Shown: positions 1-8,336, numbered from the stretch's first letter. The stretch is 32,646 nucleotides of DNA from Blastococcus sp. CCUG 61487 (GCF_005222955.1 NZ_LWUA01000041.1:1-32646), one strand, 5' to 3'. Made by a program: numbers and translations. The notes: generated from the sequence alone by a model not told the origin.

Positions 1-44
1 TGGGTCAGGAACGACCGCTGCGGGGCGCGCCTACATCCTCACTG

Positions 45-1274
45 TCAGGCGGGGGTGACCTCGTAGGTGTGGCCGGCGGCGCGCAGCCGCTCCACCAGGA
101 CATCGCCCAGCGCCGTCGCGGGGGTGAGCGAGCCGGCTCGGTCGGGCAGCCGGTCGCCGTCCAGGGCGAGCGCGAGCGCCGACTCCCCCAGCATCACCGC
201 GGTCGCGGCGTAGCCCGGGTCGCCCTTGCCCGCGGCGACGGCCTTGTACCGACGGCCGCTCTCGGTGCTCGCCTCGACGTCCATCCGGAACCAGCCCGAC
301 TTCCTGGCCTCCTCGCTCGGCCCCGTTCCCGGGGCCGGCAGCACCCGGTCGAGCAGCGAGGCGGTGGGCCCGAAGCTCATCGCGGAGACGGCGCCCAGCA
401 GCCCGGCCGTGACGATCCCCGACGTCACGGCGCCACGGATTCCGCCGCCCACGCCCATGACCTCGCCGTAGCTGAACTCGCGGCCGTACGCCCAGTCCTG
501 CAGCGCGTTGCTCCGCCGCACGATGCGGGTGTTGAACGAGGACATCACGAAGGTCGCCGTCCAGCGGCCGTCCGGGGTCCGCGCCGGCATGCTCCCGTCC
601 GCGGGCTGCTCGGTGCTCGGCTCCGCCGCGCGGTCGGGGCTCAGCGCGTAGCGGTCGCCCACGACGCGACGCCGCGACGGGTCCTTCTTCAGCGCCTCGA
701 CCTGCGCCCGCATCGAGTCGATCGTCCCGCCGCTGAACCCGCCCTTGAGCGTCGCCACCAACCGGACGTCGCGCAGCCCACCGGCGCCGTCCGCGGCCGC
801 ACGCTGGGCGAGCAGCATGGCGCTGAGGTCCGACGGGATGGAGTCGTAGCCGCACGCGTGCACGATCCGCGCGCCGCTCTCCCGCGCCACGGCGTCGGTC
901 CGGTCGATCGCGTCACGGACGAACAGCACCTCGCCGGTCAGGTCGGCGTAGTGCGTCCCGGCCGCGGCGCACGCCTCGACCAGCGGCATCCCGTAGCGCG
1001 CGTACGGCCCCACGGTCGTGGCCACGACCCGCGTCCTGGCGGCCAGCGCTGCCATCGACGCCGGGTCCGAGGCGTCGGCCTCGATCAGCGGCCAGTCCGC
1101 AGCGGCCGCCGGCAGCGCCGCCCGCGCCTCCTCCAGCCGGGCCCGCGAGCGGCCGGCGAGAGCGATGCGGAGGTCCGCAGGAGCGTGCTCGGCGAGGTAG
1201 GCGGCGAGCAGCTTGCCGACGAAGCCGGTCGCCCCGAAGACGACGAGGTCGGAGTCGCGTGCGGTGGCGGTCAT
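45..1274 (-). CDS. Saccharopine-dehydrogenase-like / trans-acting enoyl reductase family protein
   Basis: This 409-aa protein has an N-terminal Rossmann fold with the dinucleotide-binding motif GATGFVG at residues 14-20. The following blocks (AGRSRARLEEAR, TTVGPYARYGMPLVEACAAAGTHYADLTGE shortened here to its TVGPYARYG core, and NTRIVRRSNALQ) resemble the mycobacterial Rv2449c/Rv2953 group. Rv2953 is the trans-acting enoyl reductase of phthiocerol and phenolglycolipid synthesis. Non-mycobacterial members have no settled substrate, so an NAD(P)H-dependent reductase role is family inference. I chose the ATG at 1274 because the Rossmann fold begins about 10 residues later; the longer open frame upstream runs antisense through ligB. 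No Shine-Dalgarno is visible, and an AAGCAT box lies 6 nt upstream, so the mRNA may be leaderless. It is divergent from ligB with an 82-bp gap. Family assignment is firm, substrate unknown. Confidence 0.9.
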   Translation of the reverse strand: MTATARDSDLVVFGATGFVGKLLAAYLAEHAPADLRIALAGRSRARLEEARAALPAAAADWPLIEADASDPASMAALAARTRVVATTVGPYARYGMPLVEACAAAGTHYADLTGEVLFVRDAIDRTDAVARESGARIVHACGYDSIPSDLSAMLLAQRAAADGAGGLRDVRLVATLKGGFSGGTIDSMRAQVEALKKDPSRRRVVGDRYALSPDRAAEPSTEQPADGSMPARTPDGRWTATFVMSSFNTRIVRRSNALQDWAYGREFSYGEVMGVGGGIRGAVTSGIVTAGLLGAVSAMSFGPTASLLDRVLPAPGTGPSEEARKSGWFRMDVEASTESGRRYKAVAAGKGDPGYAATAVMLGESALALALDGDRLPDRAGSLTPATALGDVLVERLRAAGHTYEVTPA

Positions 1275-1280
1275 GCCCGC

Positions 1281-1286
1281 ATGCTT
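1281..1286 (-). promoter_or_regulatory. Putative -10 box of the enoyl-reductase-like gene
   Basis: On the minus strand the hexamer AAGCAT (NANNNT pattern) ends 6 nt before the ATG at 1274, and no Shine-Dalgarno lies between. This spacing would put the transcription start at the start codon. It matches the arrangement at several other genes here, but the hexamer itself is weak. Confidence 0.35.
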
Positions 1287-1344
1287 ACCGCGCTCGGCGC
1301 CTCCCGCCCACACCGGGCCGTTCGGCAACGTCGGTACCGGCTGC

Positions 1345-1350
1345 CACGAT
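1345..1350 (+). promoter_or_regulatory. Putative -10 box of ligB
   Basis: CACGAT (NANNNT pattern) ends 6 nt before the GTG at 1357. A weak -35 candidate, TTCGGC at 1321-1326, lies 18 nt upstream. No Shine-Dalgarno precedes the GTG, so a leaderless transcript is predicted. The hexamers are poor matches, and the support is mainly positional. Confidence 0.35.
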
Positions 1351-1356
1351 GGCCGC

Positions 1357-2886
1357 GTGCTGCTCGCCGACGTCGTCGACACCTCCGCTCGCGTCGCGGG
1401 CACGCGCTCCCGCACGGCCAAGGCCGGCGCCATCGCCGACCTGCTCCGCCGGGCCGAACCGGCGGAGGTCGAGCCGGTCACCGCGTGGCTCTCCGGCGAG
1501 ACCGGCCAGGGCCGGCTCGGCGTCGGCTGGCGCACTCTCGCCGCCCGCACGGGTCCCGTCGCGGAGCAGCCGTCGCTGACGGTGGCCGCCGTCGTCGAGG
1601 CGTTCGCCGACCTGGCGACGACGTCCGGCGCGGGTTCGGCGGCCCGCCGCGACGAGGTGCTCACCGGGCTGTTGTCGGCAGCGACCGCCGCGGAGCAGCG
1701 CTTCCTCGGCAGCCTGCTCACCGGCGAGCTGCGGCAGGGCGCGCTGGAGGGTGTGGTGCTCGACGCCGTCGCCGCGGCCGCGGAGGTCCCGCCGGCTGCC
1801 GTGCGCCGTGCGTTCATGCTCTCCGGCCGGCTCCCGGAGACCGCCGCCACCGCGCTCACCGGGGGCGTCGACGCGCTCGAGGCGGTCCGCCTGGAGGTTG
1901 GACGTCCGGTGCGCCCGATGCTGGCCAGCCCGGGATCCTCGCTCGACGCCGCCCTGGCCGACCTCGGCGCCGAGGTCACCGTGGAGTTCAAGCTCGATGG
2001 CGCGCGCATCCAGGTGCACCGGGACAGCGACGTCGTCCGGGTCTGGACCAGGACGCTGCGGGAGATCACCGACGGCGTCCCCGAACTGGTCGCGCAGGTG
2101 CAGGCGCTCCCCTGCCGGACCGCCGTCCTCGACGGAGAGACCCTCGCGCTCGACGACGACGGCCGCCCGCGCGCCTTCCAGGACACGATGAGCCGCTTCG
2201 GCAGCCAAGCCCCGGACGCGGCCACCGTGCTCAGCCCGTTCTTCTTCGACCTGCTGCACCTCGACGGCCGCGATCTGCTCGACGAGCCGCTGGACGCACG
2301 GCTCGACGCGCTGGCCGGGCTGCTGGCGGACGACGCGCACACGGCGCTGCGGATGCCCGGCGTGCGACGGCCCGACCCTGAGCAGGCGGCGCAGGTGCTG
2401 GACGACGCGCTGGCCGGCGGGCACGAAGGCGTCGTCGTCAAGGCGCTGGACGCGCCGTACGCCGCGGGCCGGCGCGGCAAGGCGTGGCAGAAGGTGAAGC
2501 CCGTGCACACCCTCGACCTCGTCGTCCTGGGTGCGGAGTGGGGCTACGGCCGCCGCACCGGCACGCTCTCCAACATCCACCTCGGCGCCCGTGACCCCGA
2601 CGGCGGCGAGCCGGTCATGGTCGGCAAGACGTTCAAGGGGATGACCGACGAGCTGCTGGCGTGGCAGACCGAGACGTTCCCCGGCCTCGCCCGCGAGCGC
2701 CCCGAGTGGGGGGTGCTGCTGCGACCCGAGCTGGTCGTGGAGATCGCCGTCGACGGCGTGCAGCGCAGCCCCCGCTACCCCGGCGGCGTGGCGCTCCGGT
2801 TCGCTCGCGTGCTGCGCTACCGCCCGGACAAGACCCCGGCCGAGGCCGACACGATCGACACCGTGCGGGCCCTGCTCGCACCCTGA
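1357..2886 (+). CDS. ligB: ATP-dependent DNA ligase, LigB type
   Basis: This 509-aa enzyme seals DNA nicks through a lysine-AMP intermediate. The catalytic lysine is K212 in the motif I sequence EFKLDGAR. Downstream are LDGETLAL (motif III region), EGVVVKALD (motif IV) and WQKVKP (motif V). The N-terminal ~180 residues form the helical DNA-binding domain and the C-terminal ~130 the OB fold (GRRTGTLSNIHLGARD onward). Length and N-terminus (LLADVVDTSARVAGT) fit the mycobacterial LigB group of about 507 aa. The GTG at 1357 was chosen because family similarity starts exactly there; the upstream in-frame ATG at 1213 would add 48 residues that are antisense to the neighbour. It is probably an accessory repair ligase beside an essential NAD-dependent LigA located elsewhere, which is family knowledge rather than something visible here. 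Confidence 0.95.
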   Translation: MLLADVVDTSARVAGTRSRTAKAGAIADLLRRAEPAEVEPVTAWLSGETGQGRLGVGWRTLAARTGPVAEQPSLTVAAVVEAFADLATTSGAGSAARRDEVLTGLLSAATAAEQRFLGSLLTGELRQGALEGVVLDAVAAAAEVPPAAVRRAFMLSGRLPETAATALTGGVDALEAVRLEVGRPVRPMLASPGSSLDAALADLGAEVTVEFKLDGARIQVHRDSDVVRVWTRTLREITDGVPELVAQVQALPCRTAVLDGETLALDDDGRPRAFQDTMSRFGSQAPDAATVLSPFFFDLLHLDGRDLLDEPLDARLDALAGLLADDAHTALRMPGVRRPDPEQAAQVLDDALAGGHEGVVVKALDAPYAAGRRGKAWQKVKPVHTLDLVVLGAEWGYGRRTGTLSNIHLGARDPDGGEPVMVGKTFKGMTDELLAWQTETFPGLARERPEWGVLLRPELVVEIAVDGVQRSPRYPGGVALRFARVLRYRPDKTPAEADTIDTVRALLAP

Positions 2887-2895
2887 CCGTCGGAG

Positions 2896-3642
2896 CTAGC
2901 CCGCGCGCTCGACAGGCTCCCCACCTGGGCTCCGGTGGAGGTACCACTCGGTGCCGAGCAGCGCGGCGCGTGCCTCGGGATGTGCCGCGGCGACCAGCCC
3001 CGGGACCGCTCCCCGGTCCGCCTCGCTCCGGTGCGCCAGGACAGCGGCGATCTTGCGCTCCAGCCACGGGGAGACGTCGATCCGCTCGCTGATCTGCTCG
3101 TCCAGGACGCCGTGGACGGCCCGCTGCTCGCCGATCACCGTCCGCAGCTCCGCCACGACCGACATGGGGTGGGTGGCGAGGTACAGGGAGCGTGGCCGCC
3201 ACGGCTCCCCGGCGTCCGGGTACAGCTCGAGCCCGGCCGCCTCCGCGGCCAGCGCCGTCACGCGGTTGGTGTGGAGGTGGTCGGGGTGACCCGTCATCCC
3301 GCCGTAGGCGTCATGGGTGACGACGACGTCCGGACGGAACTCGCGGATGTGCACGACCAGCGCCCGGACGACCTCGTCGAGCGGTGCCGCGCAGAAGGGC
3401 GGCCGTCCCGGCGCGGACTCGGGCACCTTCGCGTCGGCGTAACCCAGCATGCGCGGCGCACCGGCGCCCAGGATCCGGACCGCCTCGGCCAGTTCGCGGG
3501 CGCGCACGGACCCCTCGGACCAGGTGGCGGTGACCACCGCGGTCCGCGCACCGGCGTCGACGGCACGGGCCAGGAGCCCACCGGCGGACAGCGACTCGTC
3601 GTCGGGGTGCGCGAAGACGGCGAGCACGCTCGGTTCTGCCAC
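2896..3642 (-). CDS. PIG-L family deacetylase (MshB/Mca-like)
   Basis: This 248-aa protein carries the zinc-binding AHPDDE motif at residues 11-16 and a second metal-site histidine block, GHPDHLHTNR, around residues 118-127. These define the LmbE/PIG-L N-deacetylase superfamily. In Actinobacteria that superfamily includes MshB (mycothiol synthesis), Mca (mycothiol conjugate amidase) and enzymes of antibiotic and sugar metabolism. MshB and Mca are usually near 290-300 aa, so this shorter protein may be a different deacetylase; the substrate is unassigned. The start is GTG at 3642, supported by a clean AGGAGG 8 nt upstream. It lies 23 nt downstream of the lipase-like gene on the same strand, so the two are probably co-transcribed. 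It converges on ligB with a 9-bp gap. Confidence 0.88.
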   Translation of the reverse strand: MAEPSVLAVFAHPDDESLSAGGLLARAVDAGARTAVVTATWSEGSVRARELAEAVRILGAGAPRMLGYADAKVPESAPGRPPFCAAPLDEVVRALVVHIREFRPDVVVTHDAYGGMTGHPDHLHTNRVTALAAEAAGLELYPDAGEPWRPRSLYLATHPMSVVAELRTVIGEQRAVHGVLDEQISERIDVSPWLERKIAAVLAHRSEADRGAVPGLVAAAHPEARAALLGTEWYLHRSPGGEPVERAG

Positions 3643-3650
3643 GGGGTCTG

Positions 3651-3656
3651 CCTCCT
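3651..3656 (-). promoter_or_regulatory. Ribosome binding site deciding the PIG-L start
   Basis: The minus strand reads AGGAGG here, followed by 8 nt and then GTG at 3642. It fixes the start of the PIG-L gene, whose reading frame otherwise stays open far upstream through the neighbouring gene. Confidence 0.75.
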
Positions 3657-3665
3657 GGGGAGCGG

Positions 3666-4475
3666 TCAGCGCAGGGCGTCGCGGATGAAGGCGACGACGT
3701 CGGCGAGGACCTCGTCGGCGTTGGTCTCGTTGAAGATCTCGTGCTGGGCGCCGGGGTAGATCTTCTCGACGTAGCGCTCTCCGCGGAGCTTCTCCACGCC
3801 GGCGCGCGTGCTCTCGAGGGGCACCAGCCGGTCGGCCTCTCCGTGCGCCCACATCAGCGGCAGCGCACCGAGCGACGGGCCTGCCTCGATCGCCGCGAGC
3901 CCCCGGGCGATCGCCTCGACGGTGGGCCGCTTGAACGGGCCGTGCCAGACGAGCGGGTCGGCGGCGTAGATCCGGCCGACCTCGGGGTCGCGGGACAGCG
4001 TGGTGATGTCCAGCGGGACGTCGGGGATCTCCGGGAGCGCGAGGAGCTGGGACGCGGCCTCCCACGGGCCGACGAGCGGACCGGAGAGGACGAGCGCGGC
4101 GAGCGTGTCGCCGTACCGCTGGGCGTAGCGGGCGGCGATCAGGCCACCCATCGAGTGGCCGACCAGCACCACCGGCAGGTCCCGGTGCTGCTCGCGGGCG
4201 CGCCGGTCCACCGCGTGCAGGTCGTCGACCACGTACTCGAAGTCGCCGACGACGACCCGCTCGCCCTCGCTCTTGCCGTGCCCGACGTGGTCGACGGCAT
4301 GCACCGCGGCCCCGGCGTCGACGAGCGCCTCGGCGACGTGCCCGTACCTGCCGCAGTGCTCGCCGTAGCCGTGCGCCAGGAGGACGACGTGAGTGGGGGC
4401 GCCGTCGCCGTCCCACGTCCGGCCGGCCAGCCGCCCGCCGTGCCCGTCGATGCTCCACTCCTGCGAGCCGGCCAT
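3666..4475 (-). CDS. Alpha/beta hydrolase, monoacylglycerol lipase / lysophospholipase type
   Basis: This 269-aa protein has the hydrolase_4 (lysophospholipase L2/monoglyceride lipase) architecture. The oxyanion-hole region is LLAHGYGEHCGRY at about residues 32-44. The nucleophile is S108 in GHSMGG, the acid D215 in HGEADRLV, and the histidine H245 in GAQHEIFNE, so all three catalytic residues are present. Length and motifs resemble mycobacterial Rv0183, a secreted or envelope-associated monoacylglycerol lipase, although no signal peptide is seen here. The ATG at 4475 has GGAGG about 6 nt upstream. It heads a two-gene unit with the PIG-L gene. The exact substrate is inferred from family only. 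Confidence 0.9.
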   Translation of the reverse strand: MAGSQEWSIDGHGGRLAGRTWDGDGAPTHVVLLAHGYGEHCGRYGHVAEALVDAGAAVHAVDHVGHGKSEGERVVVGDFEYVVDDLHAVDRRAREQHRDLPVVLVGHSMGGLIAARYAQRYGDTLAALVLSGPLVGPWEAASQLLALPEIPDVPLDITTLSRDPEVGRIYAADPLVWHGPFKRPTVEAIARGLAAIEAGPSLGALPLMWAHGEADRLVPLESTRAGVEKLRGERYVEKIYPGAQHEIFNETNADEVLADVVAFIRDALR

Positions 4476-4508
4476 CCGCCACCTCCGTGTCCGTGCACTT
4501 CCGCGTGT

Positions 4509-4590
4509 TGATCAGCTCACCTGATCATCCGGCGTCCTCCCTCACTGTGGACCGCGAGGGAGGACGTCCGACGATCAGGTGAGCTGATCA
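4509..4590. repeat. Long nested inverted repeat (35-nt arms, 12-nt loop)
   Basis: Arms at 4509-4543 and 4556-4590 are reverse complements at 32 of 35 positions, with a 12-nt spacer between. The outer 19 nt of each arm (TGATCAGCTCACCTGATCA in the left arm) is itself a 7-5-7 palindrome, so the TGATCAG half-site occurs four times, once with one change. The right arm contains the TGA stop codon of the LLM oxidoreductase gene (4588-4590). The left arm ends 34 nt before the lipase start codon. It may act as a U-less terminator, a cruciform or a regulator site; no U-tract follows on either side. Confidence 0.85.
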
Positions 4591-5625
4591 TCGCCGAGCC
4601 GCCGAGGCGACGCGCGGTGCCACCTCGGTGCCGAGCAGTTCGATGCCGCGCAGCAGGTCGGCGTGCGCGAGCCGCGGGTTGGTCATCTGGATCGAGATCC
4701 GGTCGACCCCGCCGAGCTGCCCGGCGATCCGCACCAGCTTCTCCGCCACCGTGTCCGGGTCGCCCATGAAGAAGGCGCCGTTCGGGCCGCTGGTCGCGTC
4801 GAACTGCGCGCGGCTGGGCGGGGCGAACCCGCGCTCCCGGGAGACCTTGTCGAACAGCTCGTGCCAGCCCGGGTAGATCGTGTCGGCCGCCGCCTGCGTG
4901 CTCTCGGCGACGAAGCCGAACACGTGCAGCCCCACCTTCAGCCGCTCCGGCGGGTGCCCCGCCTGCGCGCCGGCCCGGCGGTAGAGGTCGATCAGCGGCG
5001 CGAACTGCCGGGGCTCGCCGCCGATGATGGCCACCATCAGCGGCAGGCCGAGCAGCCCGGCCCGCACGAACGACTCCGGTGTCCCGCCCACCCCCACCCA
5101 GATCGGCAGCGGGTCCTGCAGCGGCCGCGGGTAGACGCCCTGCCCGGTGAGCGGCGGGCGGTGCCGGCCCGACCAGGTGACGTGCTCGGACTCCCGGATC
5201 CGCAGCAGCAGGTCCAGCTTCTCGGCGAACAGCTCGTCGTAGTCGGCCAGGCTCAGGCCGAACAGCGGGAACGCCTCGGTGAACGAGCCGCGGCCGACGA
5301 CGAGGTCGACCCGGCCCTTCGAGATCAGGTCCACGGTGGCGAACTGCTGGAACACCCGCACCGGATCCGCGGCGCTGAGCACCGCCACCGCGCTGCCCAG
5401 GCGGATCCGCGAAGTGCGGGCCGCCGCCGCGGCGAGGATCACCGGCGGCGCCGAGTCGTAGTACTCGCTGCGGTGGTGCTCACCGATCCCGAACGAGTAG
5501 AGCCCCACCCGGTCGGCGAGCTCGATCTCCTCGAGGAGGTGGGCCATCCGTTCCTCGGGTCCGACGAGCCGACCCGTCGCGGGATCGGTCACCGCCGCCA
5601 CGAAGCTGTCGATCCCGAGATGCAT
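4588..5625 (-). CDS. LLM class flavin-dependent oxidoreductase
   Basis: This 345-aa protein belongs to the luciferase-like monooxygenase fold (TIM barrel using reduced flavin). GIGEHHR at residues 46-52 is the characteristic family block, followed by IRLGSAVAVLSAADPVRV and GRVDLVVGRGSF. The N-terminus (MHLGIDSF, PATGR, LLEEIELADRVGL) resembles the Atu2307/2I7G group (TIGR03858) of unknown substrate. The ATG at 5625 was chosen because the barrel starts there; the longer open frame upstream overlaps the divergent YihY gene. Its stop codon sits inside the 4509-4590 inverted repeat. It probably oxidises a small organic molecule, but neighbours give no substrate clue. Confidence 0.9.
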   Translation of the reverse strand: MHLGIDSFVAAVTDPATGRLVGPEERMAHLLEEIELADRVGLYSFGIGEHHRSEYYDSAPPVILAAAAARTSRIRLGSAVAVLSAADPVRVFQQFATVDLISKGRVDLVVGRGSFTEAFPLFGLSLADYDELFAEKLDLLLRIRESEHVTWSGRHRPPLTGQGVYPRPLQDPLPIWVGVGGTPESFVRAGLLGLPLMVAIIGGEPRQFAPLIDLYRRAGAQAGHPPERLKVGLHVFGFVAESTQAAADTIYPGWHELFDKVSRERGFAPPSRAQFDATSGPNGAFFMGDPDTVAEKLVRIAGQLGGVDRISIQMTNPRLAHADLLRGIELLGTEVAPRVASAARR

Positions 5626-5719
5626 GGGCTCAGTGAAGCAGGGTGGGCGGGCAGGCGCGGTCCGCAGCGGACGCCGGTCCGCCCGCGTGGCGACGACGTC
5701 GACCGGGCAGTACCCCGGC

Positions 5720-6703
5720 ATGGGAACTGCGCGGCCGGCACGCGGGCGCGCGCGGTGGCTGCAGGCACACGGGCCGCACCGGATCCCGCCGCGGGACTGG
5801 CTGCGCATCCTGGGCCGCACCGCGCGGCACGTCCTCGACGACCGCCTCATGGCCCTGGCCGCCGCCGTGAGCTTCTTCGCCATCCTGTCGATCGCGCCGC
5901 TGCTGGTGACGGCGCTGTCGATCTACGGCGCGGTCAACACCCCCGACCAGGCGCTCGACCAGCTCTCCTCGGTCGCCGAGGTGCTGCCGCCCGAACTCGA
6001 GCCGCTGGTGGCCGAGCAGCTGACCACGATCACCACCGCCTCGGCGCAGGTGCTCACCTGGCGCGGCCTGTCGGGGCTGGTCGTCGCGCTGGTCACCGCG
6101 ACGACCGCCGCCACCTACCTCATCGACGCGCTGACCCTGGCCTACTCGGAGACCGAGACCCGCAGCTTCGGGCAGCGCACCCGCCTCGCGGTCACCTTCG
6201 TGCTCTCCGGCGCGGTGGTCCTGGGCGCGGTGATCGCCGGCACCGGTGCGCTGTCCCGCCGGCTCGACCGGCTGCCCGATCCGCTCCGGCCACTCGCGCC
6301 GGCCGTGCTGTGGCTGACCCTCGCCGTGCTGCTCGCGCTCGTCCTCGCCGTCCTGTACCGCTTCGCCCCCGACCGGCAGCGGGCGCGCTGGCGGTGGATC
6401 AGCGTCGGCGCCGCGTTCGCCACGGTGCTGTGGCTCGTGACGTCGCTCGTGCTGTTCGCCTACGTGCAGAGCCTCGGCTCCTACGAGACCACCTACGGCT
6501 CGCTCGGCGGGGTGGCCATCAGCATGTTCTGGCTGTGGCTCAGCGTCTTCCTCGTGATCATCGGCGCCACCGTCAACGCGGAGAGCGAGCGGCAGACCGT
6601 GCGCGACTCGACCGTCGGCCCCGAGCGGCCGGCGGGCGAGCGGGGCGCCGTCGTCGCCGACAGCGTGCCCCCGCACGAGGACGAGGACCCGCGCGGGAAC
6701 TGA
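5720..6703 (+). CDS. YihY/BrkB (RBN) family integral membrane protein
   Basis: This 327-aa protein has six predicted membrane segments, at about residues 44-70, 112-136, 155-178, 192-214, 226-249 and 261-287. The conserved features LAAAVSFFAILSIAPLL, ETRSFGQR and SYETTYGSLGGV...LWLWLS are typical of the YihY/UPF0761 family. The old name ribonuclease BN is a misassignment. Family function is unsettled, with transport or envelope roles proposed. The tail is hydrophilic and acidic. I prefer the ATG at 5720, 24 residues before the amphipathic helix and TM1; in-frame starts at 5624 and 5687 would add low-complexity Arg/Gly sequence. It is divergent from the LLM gene and convergent with the dienelactone hydrolase gene, with a 5-nt gap. 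Confidence 0.88.
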   Translation: MGTARPARGRARWLQAHGPHRIPPRDWLRILGRTARHVLDDRLMALAAAVSFFAILSIAPLLVTALSIYGAVNTPDQALDQLSSVAEVLPPELEPLVAEQLTTITTASAQVLTWRGLSGLVVALVTATTAATYLIDALTLAYSETETRSFGQRTRLAVTFVLSGAVVLGAVIAGTGALSRRLDRLPDPLRPLAPAVLWLTLAVLLALVLAVLYRFAPDRQRARWRWISVGAAFATVLWLVTSLVLFAYVQSLGSYETTYGSLGGVAISMFWLWLSVFLVIIGATVNAESERQTVRDSTVGPERPAGERGAVVADSVPPHEDEDPRGN

Positions 6704-6708
6704 GCGGC

Positions 6709-7428
6709 TCAGGACGCGGGAGCCCGCAGGTGCTGCTCGAAGAACCGCAGGATGCGCGCCCAGGCGTCCTCGGCCGAGGGCTGGTGGTAGGCGAAGCCGG
6801 CCACCTTCTCCAGCACGCTGAACGGACCGAGGTTGTGCCGGTTCATGAACGAGTGGCCGGCGCCCGGGTACTCCTCGACGTCGTGCGGCACCTCGAGCCG
6901 GGTCAGCACACCCGACAGCTCCGCCGCCGCGCCCCGGAACATCCGGTCCCGCTTGCCGTAGCTGGCCACGATCGGGCAGGCGCCCGCGAGCACCTCCTCG
7001 GCGTTGTCCGGGACGGCGCCGTAGTTGGGCGCCGCCGCGTCGAAACCGCGCGTGGCGGCCAGCAGCGCGAACCCGCCGCCCATGCAGAAGCCCACGACAC
7101 CGACCCGCCCGGTGCTGTCCGGCCGCTCGACCAGCCATCGCCGGGTGGCCTCCAGGTCGCCGAAGGCGGCGCCCTCCCCGCGCAGCATCGCCCCGAAGGT
7201 CGACCTCAGGCAGCGCAGCACGCCCCCGGCGGTGAACAGGTCCGGGGCGACGGCGAGGTATCCCGCCGCGGCCAGCCGGTCGGCCTGCTGGCGGGTGTCG
7301 TCGTTGAGCCCGAGCGCCTCGTGGACGACGACGACGGCCGGCCACGGCCCCTCGCCGGTCGGCGGCGTCGCGAGGTAGGCGCGCAGCTCCGGGGCGCTCT
7401 CGCCGCCGGGGATCGAGATGTCGGGCAC
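6709..7428 (-). CDS. Dienelactone hydrolase family protein
   Basis: This 239-aa alpha/beta hydrolase has the dienelactone hydrolase triad: C115 in GFCMGG, D161 in GKRDRMF and H192 in GAGHSF. E36 in HEALG corresponds to the glutamate that activates the cysteine in classical enzymes. The classical substrate is carboxymethylenebutenolide in chloroaromatic degradation, but most actinobacterial members have unknown substrates. No chlorocatechol genes are nearby. The GTG start at 7428 is preceded by AGGAGG at 4 nt. It follows tesB by 18 nt on the same strand, so the two are likely one transcription unit. Confidence 0.9.
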   Translation of the reverse strand: MPDISIPGGESAPELRAYLATPPTGEGPWPAVVVVHEALGLNDDTRQQADRLAAAGYLAVAPDLFTAGGVLRCLRSTFGAMLRGEGAAFGDLEATRRWLVERPDSTGRVGVVGFCMGGGFALLAATRGFDAAAPNYGAVPDNAEEVLAGACPIVASYGKRDRMFRGAAAELSGVLTRLEVPHDVEEYPGAGHSFMNRHNLGPFSVLEKVAGFAYHQPSAEDAWARILRFFEQHLRAPAS

Positions 7429-7446
7429 GGGGCCTCCTGAGGGCCG

Positions 7447-8259
7447 CTAGCTGCCCGGGCGGAACGGGTTCTTGCCCGCCCGGAACAGGGTCTCCTGCGT
7501 GAAGCTGGCGGCCAGGGTGCCCGCCGCGGAGAAGATCGCACCGGTGTACCAGCCGCGTCGACCGGAGACCGTGCCCGGCTGCATGTCCATGAGCACCCAC
7601 TCGTCCAGGGGCACGTGCCGGTGGAACCAGACGGCGTGGTCGAGCGTCGGCCCGGGGCTCGCCTCGTCCTGCGGCATGTTGGCCAGGCCCGTGCCGATGT
7701 CGGACAGGTAGGTGAGCACGCAGGCGTGCACGAGGTGGTCGTCGGGCAGCGGCACCGTCGTCCGGGCCCAGAACCGGGTCGGCAGCCGCCAGCCGGGGTC
7801 GGCCTGACCGGGCCGGCGGCTCTCCATCGTGAACAGCCGCGGCATGCCGTGGCTGGCGAGCCCCTCCGGCCCGTCGGTGTCCGGCATCTCCTGGACCGGG
7901 AAGTCCGGTCCGGCGCCGCCGGCGTGGAAGGAGGCGGCCATGCTGAAGATGACCTCACCGCCCTGGACCGCGACCACGCGGCGCGCGGAGAACGAGCCGC
8001 CGTCGCGGTCCCGCTCGACCCGGAAGATCGTCGGCCGGGCGGCGTCCCCGCTGCGCAGGAAGTAGCCGTGCAGCGAGTGCGGCAGCCGGCCCTCGGCCAC
8101 CGTCAGCCCGGCGGCCAGCAGCGCCTGGGCGGCGACCTGACCGCCGTACAGCGGGAACGGGTCGGCGAACACCAGGGTGCTGCGGTACAGGTCCCGGTCG
8201 ATCTCCTCGAGATCCAGGACGTCGTGCACCGTCGGCTGGGCATCGCCCTCGTGCTGCAC
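7447..8259 (-). CDS. tesB: Acyl-CoA thioesterase II
   Basis: This 270-aa protein is a double hot-dog acyl-CoA thioesterase that hydrolyses acyl-CoA to free acid and CoA. The catalytic triad of the TesB family can be placed at D207 (LDHAVWFHR), T230 (PGTVSGRRG) and Q255 (SFTQETLFR). The N-terminal hot-dog carries YGGQVAAQAL and LPHSLHGYFLRSGD. Length is close to E. coli TesB (about 286 aa). The GTG at 8259 has GGAGGA 5 nt upstream. It follows the carboxylase operon on the same strand but is separated from it by 128 bp and a strong hairpin, so it is probably a separate unit with the dienelactone hydrolase. A role recycling CoA from dead-end acyl-CoAs is possible but inferred. Confidence 0.93.
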   Translation of the reverse strand: MQHEGDAQPTVHDVLDLEEIDRDLYRSTLVFADPFPLYGGQVAAQALLAAGLTVAEGRLPHSLHGYFLRSGDAARPTIFRVERDRDGGSFSARRVVAVQGGEVIFSMAASFHAGGAGPDFPVQEMPDTDGPEGLASHGMPRLFTMESRRPGQADPGWRLPTRFWARTTVPLPDDHLVHACVLTYLSDIGTGLANMPQDEASPGPTLDHAVWFHRHVPLDEWVLMDMQPGTVSGRRGWYTGAIFSAAGTLAASFTQETLFRAGKNPFRPGS

Positions 8260-8336
8260 CGCGTTCCTCCCGGTCGTTCGGCGGATGACGTCCCGGGAAC
8301 CTTACGGACCGGCGACCGGCCCGGACGGGTGAACCC

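Noticed and set aside
1-44. Possible end of another gene at the left edge
   Set aside because: Only 44 nt are available and no reading frame can be recognised.
45-2510. 821-codon minus-strand frame spanning two genes
   Set aside because: Only the part from 1274 down resembles a protein family. The rest is Ser/Arg/Ala-rich antisense of ligB.
2896-4482. Fusion of hydrolase and PIG-L deacetylase into one 528-codon protein
   Set aside because: The first half is an out-of-frame reading of the hydrolase gene. The deacetylase has its own AGGAGG and GTG start at 3642.
4663-7440. 925-codon plus-strand frame
   Set aside because: It runs antisense to the LLM and dienelactone hydrolase genes and out of frame through yihY, with no recognisable domain.
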